Shown piece by piece: positions 1-13,760 of a DNA stretch of 64,000 bases (within the stretch, counting starts at the first letter, position 1; the number at the start of each line of letters is the position of its first letter). Below the pieces are notes generated by a model that was not told the origin of the DNA, ran no database searches, and worked only from the letters and a program-made list of their open reading frames with translations. Both the position numbers and the translations under genes were made by a program. The stretch spans positions 18,639,001-18,703,000 of the forward strand of contig CM050659.1 in NCBI GenBank assembly GCA_027574665.1, in the 5' to 3' direction. Source of the DNA: Rhynochetos jubatus. Lineage: Eukaryota > Chordata > Aves > Eurypygiformes > Rhynochetidae.

Positions 1-3000
1 AGAGCGCTTACGGGAGTGAACATGCGTGTGTGTGAAGACTGAAAACGCTGTGCTGCCATCAGCTCTAGGGCAGAATCTGACTGGTTTTATCTCAAATCCC
101 CATTCTCTGCTTATTTTACAGGTAATTAGTAAACGCTGTCCAAAACAAACTCTCCTTCCCTCTGAAACTCCAGCTCTACATAGTCCAGCTGGTTTTGTGA
201 GCGATCTTTCCCTTAACAATATGCCAGAGCACTTATACACCCACAGGTTTTGCTCCACAGCTCGTGGTTTTCTATTTTCCCAGGAGCTCCGTGCCAGGTT
301 CAGTGCTGCAGCGCAATTGCTAATCTCCAATGACCTTCTCCCCTCCTAGCCCTCGACTCCTGCGATTAAAATTGATTTTTCTCCTTCTCACCATGTAACA
401 ATCTCACGTGCTGTCCTTGCTTTACTATTAGACAACGTAAAGTTGCACCCGGAGCAGAACATGTGAAATCAGGCTTTTGTATAGCCCTGAAAGCAATTAG
501 TCTCAGCAGCCAGCAAAGAAGCAATATGAAGACAGCATGGAACTACCTGCCTCTGCCCAAAATGCCCCGAAACAGGGTGCTTTCAAGTTAACAGCAGCAC
601 ACAAAGCATGAGGACCTACCCAGTGGCTGTGTGAAACACAAAGTCAGTAACTTGTATTAACCACAGTCAGGAGCATGACCTGAGTTTTAATAATTAATCC
701 TACATGAAGCAAAAATTAAAGAACTATTAAGAACAGAACAAGCTGTTAGTAGACTATTGAAAGTACATTTTTCACACTCAAACACCTTGACTATCAAAAG
801 GGACATGGGTCCTTTTCCTTAGATGGTGAAGAAATCACAAGTACTGTCCAGGATCTACACAACTTCATATGGCACGTTCCACAACCAGCTACACCAAGAG
901 ACAGCAACAGCAAACAAAGCATTTCACCTATGCGGAGGAGTGGTGTTCAGGCAGAGTTTGATGGACACAGATAGGAAGGTGCCGCTGTCCTGAGTCCAGC
1001 CTGCGAACAGCAAGCTTCTTCGGTCACCTCCAAGCACGTCCCATAGCACTGGGGTGAAGAACCCGCCCAGCTCTCACATCTGACCTCCCCTCCAGACCCC
1101 TGCAACTGGCCACTGCCCAGATCCTGAGCTTTTCCTATTTCCCAGATGTTTCATTAACTGTCTGAGGCTCATCAGCTCTGCTCTTAAGCAGCTCTCCGTG
1201 CCTGGACTTCTGAGTAGAGACAAAGCATTAACCTCTCTTCTCTGCAGCAGAGGATTTTATATTCTTGTTACAATAATGTTTTTTGCTTTGTTTTAAGATA
1301 ATTAGATCTACAAATCAATACAGTCCTCTCCAAACAGCAATTACAACTGAAGAAAGATAGCTATCGGTAATACGGAAAGCCACTCAAGTAGTGGCTGTTA
1401 CCTTGAAGGTGGTTTGTCACATTTTCAAGCAGAGATATTAAATAACGCTGGTTTTGCTTGCCTTGTTAGAAGGCTCCATTTCCACCGAGAGAAAACACAA
1501 TTCAATAACTATGCTACACAAAGAGGTAACAGGCTCAGGAGCAGAGCCTGGAAAGCAAGTGGTGCCCGTGAGAGAAACGTGGCATAGGAAACAGAGAATA
1601 AGGTTCGTCAGTCAACCAAAGTCATTCTGCTTCCTCCTGCAGACCAGGAAGAGTGTTATGATCGCTGGTGCATTGGTCTGCATTAGGGAACTAAGTTAAT
1701 TCTTTCATCAAAATCTAGGTTTCTCACACACTCATGGCCCTGGCTGTAAATATGAGAAGGTGAGCATGAAAGAACTGAAATACAAACAACATTCTTAATT
1801 TAGGATTTTTTTTTTAAAAGCCTGAAAAAAATCCTCACCTGTTTGGGAAGTGCTAAGCCATGTGTCTGGAGGGCTTATATTTCAGCTGGAAGCAAAAATT
1901 AAACATGGTAGGAGTTGAGAAACTGAAAGCAAAATACACTAAATAAATTTTATTGCAGTAAAGTAGGAGAGATTAAGGGGGATTCTACCTGTCCCCAAGT
2001 GACCAAAATATTCTATGCACATGCAATCTAGGGATGATATCCTTTCTGTGTGCTGTTTGCATTTCCAGAGCACTCAACATGAGCAGTGCTCTACAGTGCC
2101 TACCTCGCATCTGTTAATTCGTACTTGATCTGTAACAGCCCTACAAGACAACGTCTCAGTTTGGAGATTGTGGCTGTTGGTGCATTGCTGCTCTTGTTGC
2201 ACCGGTTTAACGGTGAATTACCCCAGCGCCTTTCCCCAGAGAAGTTTCAGCTCACTTGAAGCTGCCAACATCAGACAAGGTGGTAGGATCCATTACTGGG
2301 CTTTGCTGGCTATCAACAAATTGCACAGCAGCCCTACTGGAGAGCGTGAAAATCAAGTACAAAATTTAGATTTTCATATGTTCTGAAAAATCTTGCCTGA
2401 ACAAACTCTAATATGTGGTCAATCCCTCCAGAACTTGAGATTTCTGATGAGTCCTATACAAACAACTGAAATACCTCTGCAAAGAAAATAATTAGAGGAG
2501 AACAGAATATCCTCAGGGATGAGAGATAATTTTGTTCACATATTGGACTGCCTGAAGTTAAAGCTTATTTTAATGACGGTTACCAAACAGGAACTCTTTT
2601 TGAAGTCAATTGCAAAACTATGCTTTTCGTTCTGGTGAAAAGAAGGAAGCATTCAACCTTCTTTCTTCACCACATGTTTTGTTCCTGATTTAATATAAAA
2701 CCCTTCCTTGGATTTGGGAACTCGCTTCCACAGTGTCTTGTTCTGCTTTTATGACTCCATTAAGGTCACAACTCTGTCTGCTTCACTCTTGGAATGATCT
2801 CTTCTCTGCTCCCCTTGGCTAAAATGTCACTCCAGTGGGGCTGACCTTCAAAGCTTTCAGTTTTAAAATAACTTGCTCGAAATGGCAGTTCCATTTCCCA
2901 TTTCATTTCCTATTGACTGAGTAAAAGAAGCATCTGGGAGCAGGTTCTCAGATCCACTACCCTCCTTCGTAAACACTGAGCACAGACCCAAAAGATCAAA

Positions 3001-5094
3001 GCCTGGTGGTCTGTTACAGATGCACATACGTGGTCTACACACGCTCACCCCGCTACACCCTACATTTTTTTTCCTTCACCCAGTCCCATGAGGAGCTCAG
3101 GGGCTCATTTACCTTCAGGCAGGCCCACACAGGTAAACGACTGAAGAGCCCAGAAGTACCATATATCACAGGATATTTTTAACTTCTTTTCACTGTATCA
3201 GCAACCTCTTTCTTTCCAAGCTTTGTAACTAAACTGAAAATTAAGATGGCAAACCCTACAACACACGGGCAGATGATGATTCTGGATGCACTGATGGTGC
3301 TGGTGACCTCCCGTGGGCTCTGGACCCTGTCTGTTTATAGGACAATAGCAGGGGGGAGTTTGGCTCCGGCACTGGAGCCGCACAGACCAGGCTTCATCCA
3401 CGGCTCAAACAGACTCCAGCATTCCGCTCAAGCCTCTCAGCCTGCCAATCTCCCAGACAGATGCCGTCAACCTTATGTAATTATCATAGTTATAAGAGAA
3501 ACAGCATACGAGAACAAAGACTTCATTACTAGCTCTAATTAGCTTTAAGCTAAAGGGGTTTTAACATAATTTTCTCCTCCAATATGGATGTCAAAGGGGG
3601 GGGAAGCTTTTTGTAACCATTCACCTAGTTTTAAGACAAGAAAATGTTGTAAATAGACAGGGTTGGAGGAAAAGGGAGGCCTCTAAGATCAGAAGATAAC
3701 TAAAGCTATTTTTAAGTTTAATGGTAAACACTTCTTCAAATAGTTTACATTAGTTAAGATTTCTTTTTGAACAAAGAGCTTTATGACAGGCTTCAGCATC
3801 TACCAGAGCACCTCTCAGAAGCTCACAACTGTTTTCCCCTAACAAAAGAGGTGGCAGCAGATGGTTCAGAAATAACTCATGCTTCTTCCTTCCTGATATT
3901 TTGGGGTTTCACAGTTTATGGTTGGGTTTGTGTCAGTTTGTTTTACTGTATGAAAATGTGAATGTTCCCAGGCACCGAATGAATCAGTGAGGAGGGCTGC
4001 AAAGACACGATGCAGTGATGAGTAAGCTGGTGACTTGGCAGACTGAAGTATGGAGGCTTCTCCACTGCAGGCCTTCCGAGACTGGTCATGCCATGACTCC
4101 ACTGAAACTGCTGGACTGCCAGGCAAGGTAGTAAAGTATTTCTACTTTTTAGAAAATCAGAATACAGCCTGCCTTCCCAAGCACTTTGATAACTCTGAAG
4201 AAAAAATGATGATAGACTACATAAGAAAAAAAAAATCCAAGGGAAGATTATAGCATTGATTAGATTGTAATTCTTTGGGCAGGTATTACAAGTTAGGTTG
4301 TCTTTAATAAGATGAACAGACTGAGCTACTTGAACTTCTGATAACTTCCATGACTGATTTTTAGGCCACATACATTGCATGTATGCACACAGTGACCTTA
4401 TGTCACCTTTGTTTTCCTGGGAAAAGAGGAAAATAACCATTTTTCTAGTAGAACTATATATTACAATACTCAGTAGTAAGCATTATTTTTATATCCCATT
4501 TCCTTTTATAAAATTATTTTGATATTCCTTCAGGGAAGATAGAATGGACTCAGATACTCTTCCAATGTGTGAAGAACACAGATTTTCAGTGTTACTTCAA
4601 ATAAATGTTTATGTTTGCTGTCAACATATGGACATGTGTAAAATTTGCAGTTTGCTAAATATCAAATATTTCACCCCTCTGAAATAGTAAAAGCTAATTT
4701 TCTAGACCTCAGACTTGAAAAGTGACTAGACTCATTTAAGAACGAATTGATTTTCAGGTCCTGGTTGATCCACAGACTCTGAAAACTGGCTCCTTTGAAT
4801 CAGTCTGTGCTTAGCATCCACAGAATGAAGCATCTTCCTCAAAAGTTAGTAACAGGTTGCTCCAAAATAGATTGTTCCCAGGACCATAAACTGTCCTGAG
4901 ATTAAACTTCCATTTGTGACTAATATTCTCTTTATTTTACATTTTCTGAGACTTGTGAAAAACTGCTGGCTCAAAATTTTCCTGTCTCCAGCACAGCAGA
5001 TTACAATAGACCCATATACAATCAAGGAAGACATGATGAGGTTTGCTGCATTTCACAACATAAATAATCTATTTTTATAATGTAGATTTCACAT
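1..5094. other. Unique non-coding DNA, no gene seen
   Basis: All six frames are broken by frequent stops. The longest open frame is 165 codons (3943-4440, minus), in an AT-rich tract where this length is near chance; it has no recognisable domain. No CR1 fragment, tRNA or microsatellite is evident. Composition alternates between moderately AT-rich stretches (650-840, 1250-1450, 4240-4740) and GC-balanced stretches. A run of eight G lies near 3596-3603. This could be intronic or intergenic; nothing in the sequence decides. Confidence 0.6.
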
Positions 5095-5154
5095 TACAGT
5101 GTCACCAAAAAACTCTCTAGCCAGGAGCTGCTCAAAATTTCAGACAGCTTTAAA

Positions 5155-5660
5155 GCCCCGGTTCCCTCTGCGTCCAAACAGCACGCTGAGCAGTGCCACT
5201 GCGGATGCTCGCGGAGATGCTCGTTTCCTTACTGTCAGCAGCTCCAGCAGACAGAGCCACGCACAAAGCATGGCCTGCTTTGCACGCTGTCCCCAGATTT
5301 TAACAGCCCAATTGGAAATCACTGCATTTTTGGAAGCACTGTTCAACCCAGCAAAGTCAGAAGGAGCTTTCAAAGTCAGGAACAAGCATTTCTCCGAGCT
5401 CGTGCCCCTTCCTCTCCCGCACGCTTTGTAACGGGACTTTGCTTTTCTTTGAGGGCACACGGAAGTCTGTGCAAAGTCTCCGGCAAAATCACCTTTATCC
5501 ACACAAAGCCTATTTTGTGCAAGACGCTCTGTGTTCATCTTTTTTCCCCCCTCTTTCTCTCACTGCTTTCCTTGATAAAGAGTCAAATTAAAGTTCACTC
5601 GAGCAAAGATGCGGCAGAGACGGCTGCTAGCCTCAGGCCAGTTTCCACTCCCGAGATTTA
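5155..5660. promoter_or_regulatory. CpG-enriched block, candidate regulatory element
   Basis: I count about 21 CpG dinucleotides in this roughly 500-bp block, whereas the flanking kilobases have very few and are AT-richer. It contains opposing open frames of 110 codons (5099-5431, plus) and 132 codons (5140-5538, minus). That pairing is expected when GC-richer DNA lowers stop frequency on both strands, so I do not call either a gene. Retained CpGs in bird DNA can mark germline-unmethylated regulatory DNA, an old promoter or a CpG-rich enhancer. No TATA box or clear initiator is visible. The regulatory label is inference. Confidence 0.3.
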
Positions 5661-8600
5661 CAAGGCAGCCACTTGGAGCTGATTATACACTTTCAACAAC
5701 ACATTTCTGACTTGACATTGGGTCACATACGAGTTCTAAATTTAAACCCTGCTGCATTACAGCGCAAGTGACATCTGCCTTGCACGGACCCGCTGCCCCT
5801 TCCCTGCCTACAGCCACCTCTGGCCTTCCCACACCTTCCCAAGCATCTCCACAGCCATGGAACTTTGTTCCCTTCATCCCCAGAGCCATGCAGCTATCTC
5901 TGAGATCTATGCCATGTCTGTAATAAACTACAATTAAAACTCACCTTCCTAAAAAAAAGCATGCTGTGGGTATAAATACAATATGTTAATTCATACTATT
6001 ACTTTACATGTCCTCCCAGCAGGCCATACTATTTTTAAACCCTCTATAGCTCTGGTTATAGCTTGGCTAACAATAGTACATAAATACTCCATGCTCAGCA
6101 TTTCCATCGCAGACACATACAGGTTGCTCTTTACTAATGACGAAGTCCACCAGAAAGCCAACCTTCGTTAGGATGCTGAACAGTTACCCAACTACAAGCA
6201 CTCTAGCCTTTCCGTAAGGTATTTCTTCCAATTTATACACAGCTCAAGCATTAATCCACCCGTTTCTACCACGCTGAGCAGAACACAGCCTTTAACACCA
6301 ACCCTCCTCCTCAGTGACAAGGATGGCCCCGACATGCCCATTTCACAGCCCTGGCACCCAGACAGCCCAGCCCGAACCATGGGGAAGCCCCAGGACAGAG
6401 CAGCCCCACAATTCACACCAAGTCCTGCTTTCCTGGCTGGAACCCTGGGGCGATTCTTGACCAATAGAGCAGGAAGGCAGGACCTCCTGCCACATACACT
6501 ACTGCACCTCTTGCTCCTCTGGCTACTGCCTCAGGCTGCAGCAACACCTGCAACAGCATTAATCAATATTCATTATCTGCTATTAAAATGGAGCGTAATC
6601 GTCTGGCCGAGCTCATTCCTGGTACAAACAGACACAGCTTCAGCGGATCCAGTACTGGTTTACATGTGTGGATTGAAACTGGCATAGCATGTCTGATCTT
6701 GCTTTACATCAGACTTCTCTCTCTTCTCAGAAAAAATCGGCCGAAATAAGTGTTGCATGCTTGCTTTTATTTTCTGGGGGCTTTGGGGGCTTGGGTGTTG
6801 GGTATTTTTAAACCATGCTTATAGAGGAGAAAGGTCTGAAGACACTGTGGGCTCTATACACAAACCAATTACGGAAGATTGTTCTGTATTTTGTTTCCAT
6901 CATGGCAGCTGACTGATCATTTGATAATGTCACTTCTATTTTACAAACAAGCTGGTTCTTGACTGAAGTTAAGCATCAAATTCAATGGTAGCTCTGAAAG
7001 ATGTTTGTCTTCTCAACCTAACTGTCTGAAACTTAGCAGAATAATAAGGTCTTTACTATTGTGTCAATTAAACTGTGTTAAACCTGAAAAATAAACTGTT
7101 CCTGCTGCACTCAGGTACCTGTGGAATCAAAGCATGAATGCATTCAGGCCGCAGAAAAGATACCGAAAACAAACCATGTACACACTTCTGCCCCAGTCAC
7201 AGTTAAATGCCTTTTGGAACTGAGGTCTCAATGTCAAACCAGAGTTGAACCGAACTCAAACAGGAGCATGGCCATGACCACTCAGAGGATTTGGGGTTGC
7301 TCATGACCAACTTAAATTACTGGCTGCTTAGCCTGCAAATGTTAACTATATATAATCTCCAGTTCACTCCCATATTGAGCTCTAAGAAACATAATTCATT
7401 TTAAATTACCTAGGTTACCCGAGCCAATTGAGATTTACCGTATTCTTTACTTAATAGACTATTTGTCTCATCAGAAGCAATTACATTTTTATCATTACTT
7501 TTGGTGACTCCATTAAACATGGTGGCATTTTAATTTTTAAAAGTCTTCGGTATTGCAGACTGCCAGCCTGTTGTTTTCACGTTAAATTTTTAAACGTCCT
7601 AGTCCACAGCTTTACTGCAAAGAGTTTTGTAAACTGAAGCCCACAGCATCACTTCTACCTTCCTCCCCACTGCTACGAACCTGCTACCTTGAAATGCCTA
7701 TTTAGCACTGTTTGTGTTGAACAACAGGTCCCCCCACAAGCAGGGTCTTCGGGCAGTGCTGGTTTGGTGGGTTCCTGCAGAACAACACAAGACTGCACAG
7801 TAAGTTACAGAGCAACACGTTTTCTGATCACTGGGATGGTTTCCTCAGCTGAGAGGCTGAGGCTTGCTGCACATGAAGGCAGGGGCAGGCTGAACATCCG
7901 CACTGCTGGATGCCAAGTGTGGATCTGGGAGGGGTGTTTTTTTGAGCTGAGGTCCCAGACCCCACTCTTAGCACAGATCCCATTCCTGGTCTGGGTATGA
8001 CCTGCCTGGACACACTCTTCTCCCATGTGCACAAGCCCAGTGGGCTCAGACCCTGAAAGGGTCTGGGCTCAGCAGCCCTGGCCATTTCCATATGAAGCTT
8101 CCAGCTGAAACAGAGAGGCTACCCAGTGAAGGCACTCCGACTATATGCTGTGTTTGACCCCTCTGCTGTGAGGGCTGACCAGTGCAGTTTAAACTCCAAA
8201 GACAAAGAAGAACAGCTCTTGCTTGACGGCACACAGAGGTACAAAAAGGGAATCCTGCTCCAGCCTCCTCAGGATTTCTAACCTTGCCACCACTGAACAT
8301 ACCCAGTGCTACGAGCTCTCTGGGATACATGCCCACCATCTTCAAACTACAGCAGGCAAAAAATGGGCACTCCAGATTTCCAGTGTGTCATGCCCTGCAC
8401 AGCCTGAGCCAGCGCACACTTGGTAATCTAACGACTACCGAGCCGGGCTAGGCTTAAACAACCCAAAAGCCAGCACCCTACCTTTGCAGCCTAAGATGGC
8501 ATGTTCTACAAGTGAACTACCAGGGGTTAACCCTGCGGAAATCCTGACACACACGGCACCTGTGCCACACAGGTCAACGCACATTTTTCAGCACCATCAC

Positions 8601-10330
8601 CGCTCGCCAAGGCAATAGGAATCTCACCGTAAAACCACTCATTTTTTTCACCAGGCATGAGAAGTCAGTTCTGCACTGCAATACTGTGCTCTGTACTTAA
8701 ATGGAGAAGTGGATGATTAATGCCTGTGCAAGAAATAGCAGGGTGAAAAATTGAAGAACATTTTGGAAACGTGGGTTTGTTTTTAAGCTGTGATTACAGG
8801 AAATATATTAAAGATGAGTTTTCTGAAGGGATCGCAGCCCACTGCTAAACTAGGCAATTTCCATTTTGGTAAACAGACAAAAATCTCCTCTGGAGTTAAT
8901 ACTCCAGAGGTCGACGACCCCGTAAACACTAAAACAAACGGAGAGCACGGCTGAACAGGCTGAATGCAGACCCACTGTGCTGAACATCACTTCAATCAAA
9001 CCAGAGGTAAGCGCTTTACCCCAGCTCTTGGTTGGCCACTCTGACCTCCGAATCACTGTGCATAAGCTGAGGCGTGAGCTCTGCCCCACTGCCCCGATGG
9101 CACTCCAATACCCCCTTCGTTTCTCCCGCACTGCCTGCCAATCTCCAGCTACATAAAACCCTCACTGATGGGAGGGACAGGAGCAGCAGCCATCTCCCAT
9201 GCTAATGGCCACGAGCATACCTAAAGCCACAGAGAAACTAACTCTTGTGAGCCAAATGTAAAGTAACCTTGTCCACATGTGCCGGCAAAACAAAACCAGA
9301 GTCGTAACTTCACATGTGTTACAATAAACCCAGGCAGAAAGCTGTTTGGTTTTTGCCTGGGATTCCAGTCTGCAACCTTGTCTACCCAAGGACAAGCTGA
9401 ACCCTCTGTAGCAAAACCTCACAAATTCCAGCTTGCTGCGTTACTGCTTTATTTGCTTCATTTAAATGAAGAACTGGAATTTTTAGGTTTTATTTTTAAC
9501 TGAGTTTAACCTAAATCCCAATAAGGCAATCAGCATGGCTCCTCTTCACTTTTATTTGCAATAATTGCAAGGCAGAGCTGAACAGGAAGACATGCAACAG
9601 CCTGTAAGAGTCCAGCAGCATCCCTGGTCAAGCCCAGCTTCTGCAGCTGAAGGAGGCCAGAGCCAGGTCCTCCTTGGGAGACGGGTCTCCACACCCAGCT
9701 CGCTGTCCCGTACGCTTGCATCTGCCCCCAGCTCGGCACAGCTCAGCCTCCTGCTGCTGTAAAAAGCTGTGGGTTCAGCCGCTTTCCCAGCGGAAGGGCC
9801 TGAAGCAGTGATGTGCTGGGTGAGCAGCCTCTCCATCAAATATAATATCCCTTTGGGCCTTTGCTTGTCCCAGTACTTGAAGTTCCCTCATCCCCTTCAA
9901 AAGTGTTTAGCAGCCAGAACTGCAGGTTTTTCTGCTACACAGCACCACCTTGGGTCTGCCCCAGACAGCTTTATAGGGGGATACTTGTAAGGTACTGAGA
10001 CCCCTACACCAAGAGTGGCTTAATCCAAGTCACCTGCACTGCTGTAACAGCAGACAGGACAGCCTAGACCTGTAGAAGTGACTCGAGGACCAGCTCCAGC
10101 CTCTACAGCCGAGAAACAAGGATCTGTTGCTATTAGCAGTCTAGGTGTGGGGTGTCCACAAAGAGCCCAGTTCAAGGGCTGGAGGAATCTAAGCTAGTTC
10201 ATATTTTGAGCCCCAGGCTGACCGATTACCCTTGCATGTCGAGAGAGAGCTGAATGGGCCGCTCAGGCAGTAACAATTTACATTTTCTCCACATAAGTGC
10301 ACCGCTGCCGTGCGCGTGAGTCAGGCTTGT
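5661..10330. other. Unique non-coding DNA, no gene seen
   Basis: Only short overlapping open frames (60-117 codons) are present, with no recognisable product. There is one compact inverted repeat at 8047-8065 (CAGACCC, TGAAA, GGGTCTG), flanked by the direct repeat GGCTCAGA/GGCTCAGC. The stretch from 6680 to 7660 is AT-richer with several TAAT cores. No transposon fragment was recognised. Confidence 0.6.
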
Positions 10331-10780
10331 GTAGGATGCTTCAGAATTGGTCTAACGAGAAAGTCGCTGTGCAGAGGATATCAAAACCGAGAGCAACCTT
10401 CTGAATATGCAGCCTTTGACAGAGAGCCATAAGAAAAATATTCAGTAGCAATAAACTGCATGTTAAATAAATACCAGTAAAGCTTATAACACAATTACAG
10501 ACAAGCAATTCAACTTCTCTCAAGAGTATTGCATACTTCAAGGAAATATCTCCCAATTATCATAAAAAGCTATCTCCAATTTTCACAGTTCATCTATAAT
10601 ATGGTGATTGAGAATGTAAAATGTATGGCTCAGGTATTTTTGTATAATCAGCTGTAACCATATCCTCAAGTGTAATGACGAGCAATTGGAATAGCAAGAC
10701 TAATACTTCAGCTATTTAAATTCAGATTGCCTGGTGTTTATACTAGTATTCCCAACGGAGAAAGGAAACAAAATATTTGA
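10331..10780. promoter_or_regulatory. AT-rich tract, candidate conserved non-coding element
   Basis: This is a mixed but AT-rich tract, not simple repeat, dense in short motifs used by developmental factors: E-box CAGCTG near 10650, several TAAT or ATTA cores, and CAATTG/CAATTA near 10495 and 10684. One chance-length minus-strand frame (10341-10556) has no recognisable product. Rich, non-repetitive AT sequence like this is typical of vertebrate CNEs. Conservation cannot be seen from one sequence, so this is a low-confidence inference. Confidence 0.2.
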
Positions 10781-13540
10781 AACAAACAAGTATCTTCTCT
10801 GTAATATTAATCTTCTCTCATAACAGAGCCCTAGTGGAAAAACAGATTAATCAACAAGAAAACAGAAACAGACAGCGATGCAATTCTCTACACCGTGTTT
10901 TCAAGAATAAGCAAAAGGCCAGTGTGTGCTTGGAACAAGTATTTCACATCTGTGGAACTCTGGAACAAAATAGCCCTAACCTTGTTAAAGGGTCACTACA
11001 GACACAAGGAAATAAGCATTTGGTCAACGAGTGAATGCAGTGGCTGGGGAGGAAGCTGTGGGCAAAAGAGAAGTGCCCGTTGGAAAGGTCCAAAGCAACG
11101 CCCTGAGTCGGCAGCTGTGCCGCAGGGAACCAGATGTGTGCAGGGACCTGCCACGCCCAGGGACCGCCTCCTCGCTTGCACAAATCCAACAGGTCCAGAG
11201 AAGGCCAGGGGATGCGTGTTGCCTTACGCATGTTAATGTGAGCTTCGTAATGGAGCTGTCCCAGGAGCAAGGAAGGAACGAGACTTTCCAGACATGGTCC
11301 TTTCAGGTCTGCACCAAAAAATGGCTAAAGATAGCTGGAGAACCAGCACGTGCAGCATTAGCTGCGTTTGAACGCACGATTGTAAAAACCCAAATGGCCT
11401 CAACGCACCCAAGCCAACTCCTACATAAGCGGGCACTTTTATTCATGGAGCTGACACGGCTGCTTAAGAGAGGAGAAAACCTGGCAGAAGATTGTTGCAC
11501 TCCCTAATAACCATGTCTGTGAAAAGATGGGGTTGAAATCAGCCTCTTGGCTAACTATCAACCACTCTTGTGACAAGGAGGTTGTACAAGTGCAAATGAC
11601 CATACTACACAGTAACATTTTAAAAGAGAGTATCAGCAAGCAACAAGCGATCTTTTAAACACCAACACTCCTCAGCAGCCACAGGAACAGTTTTGGGAGC
11701 AACCCCATGTTCACACACCGCAGCTCAGCAGAAAACCAAGGGTATTCTCTGCTACTTGTCGTCTGTAAAAGAGTAAAGAGCCAAAAGACGTGGGAGACTA
11801 CGAACAGGTATCATGTGAAAGGGAAAACACGTCAGTGTAAATTAACCACTGATGTCAGGAGGGTTTACAGTTCAGCAGGCCCCCAGATGTTCCTGTGTGC
11901 ACACCGCTGTCTTCAATAACAGCAAAAAGCAAATAATGTTGAGAAGGACGCAAAGACAGACATTAAGGAGCCCTATTCCCAAACACAGTGACATTCCACA
12001 GCAGAATGAACCCAGTGACAGCAAAGTGAATAAAGAAGGGTAAAGAAAAGAAAAACCAAAGATGTGCTGTGAGGCTACACGAACTGTGTTATTGTCACCA
12101 GGGGGGCTGATGCAGTGACCCGGGCTGTGGATCTCCCCACTTTTGACAGATCAGAGGGGCTGAGCCACTCAGGGGCAGAGCTGGAGCTGGGCACTTTACT
12201 GGGTCAAAACTCAAATGCTTCTCTAAAAATTCAACTGCCTCAGGAGAAGAACTTGATTTAAAGGAAGAGGATATATGTCTGTTTTATTAGTCATTTCATT
12301 GCTTGGATGCTTTAATTTCTTGCTAAGAAGTCATTTCTTGTTTGATTTTCTGCATGTTTCCAGATGTTTGTGCACTGGGTAAAATATCTTTCTGTTTTTC
12401 TGTCCATCATTTCTGTCCCTTTAGGTTGCACTAACTTTCCTCTCAGACTTGAACAGTGCCAACCTGTACATGAATCCTGGAAAAGGCAACAGCTTCTAGA
12501 GTAACCACAGTTTCCCTAAGAAGTAACCACATTTCATGTGGCAGGGGAGGGAAGCAGCATTCAAGCCTTGCCAAAAAAAATTGATATTTTATGCCAAGAT
12601 ACTGAGAAAGAAACTCACCATTTTTCAAAGAGAAATTTTAGAGAAAAAAGGTTGGAGATTATTTGCACTTGTGCAGTGACTCTTCCATCCTGTGCCAAAA
12701 CCAGCACACTCTAAATATGCAAAGTCAAGGAAAAGAAGAGTGACATCATTGTTTCATGAAGGGAAGTTTTCCCCCTAGAGCTAAAGCTTCTTCCTACTTC
12801 TCTGTGTTGTGTCAGCTGGCATGGGAAGCATATTATCCAAGAGTTAGGCACACGTTTCCAAAGGGGAGAGCAAACAGACCGGGTAGACAGTCCACCAAGA
12901 AAGGAGATACTTAAAGTTTCAAATGTATGAGACACACCAGATAGAGGAATCACTTCCCTTTAGTCCTGCTGAGTGTTTCTCTCCCCTCAACAGTCCTATT
13001 TCATATTTGTTTACTTTTGAAAAGAACAACAGCCTCAGAAATCAGTGAGATCAATTCTAATCCTAAAGTTAAACCTGTGCTGAACTCGCTCCCTGAAGTC
13101 AGCCCTTTGCCGATGAGGGGGGTGAGGGGGCTCTTTACACTCCACACGGAAGAATTGCCGGGGCACAAGGAAAAGGGCAGGAGGAACCAACATATTATGC
13201 GGCTGCAATTTCTGACACAACGTCGCTCACATTCCCAGCACCCTCTGCAGCCGAGCAGAGCCGACAGCCCCGTCTGCTCAGCACACATACTCCCATTGCA
13301 GACTTGCAGATTTTGGGGACGTGCACATGGCAGAACCACCTAAACAGACACACTTAAACAGCCTCTGGATACGCAGCTTCTGTGCAACCTGAAGTCTAAC
13401 GATATTAAATACCTGTAATAAATTGTCAGCCTGATCCTTACAAGCCACTGTATTAATGAAGAAAACATGCAGCACTGTACCAAACTGCGGCAAGGCAAAG
13501 TAAGAACTATGGAAAATATTTCTCTTTGTTCCCTACATAA
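10781..13540. other. Unique non-coding DNA, no gene seen
   Basis: The largest open frame is 158 codons (11031-11507, plus) in a locally GC-richer patch. It overlaps open frames on the other strand (for example 10944-11270), and its translation shows no domain, signal peptide or repeat. I treat it as chance. No transposon or RNA gene was recognised in this stretch. Confidence 0.55.
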
Positions 13541-13760
13541 GAGCATTAATTCGATAATTCTTTAAAAATGGAACATAGCTGGCATAATCAAATAAATTAT
13601 TAGACGGCATATAAATCATTACCACCTAATATGACTGCAACAAGATTCAATGCAATTTACAGATAAGTATGAGGAATGACTACTCTGTTTTACTGAATTA
13701 AAACTGGCAAAAGTTCTAAGAAGACAAATGATGTAAGATGACCCTACATTCATTTGCAAA
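13541..13760. promoter_or_regulatory. AT-rich tract, candidate conserved non-coding element
   Basis: A run of ATTAATTCGATAATTC, AAATAAATTATTAG and similar homeodomain-type cores lies between 13546 and 13605, followed by non-repetitive AT-rich DNA to about 13760. No open frame of note occurs. Composition resembles vertebrate CNEs. The assignment rests on motif density alone. Confidence 0.2.

Noticed and set aside
3943..4440. 165-codon minus-strand open frame with a hydrophobic middle
   Set aside because: The hydrophobic stretch comes from an A-rich run on the plus strand (read as Phe-rich). There is no family resemblance or conserved-looking context.
11031..11507. 158-codon plus-strand open frame
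   Set aside because: Lies in a GC-richer patch with opposing frames, has no recognisable domain, and is of a length expected by chance.
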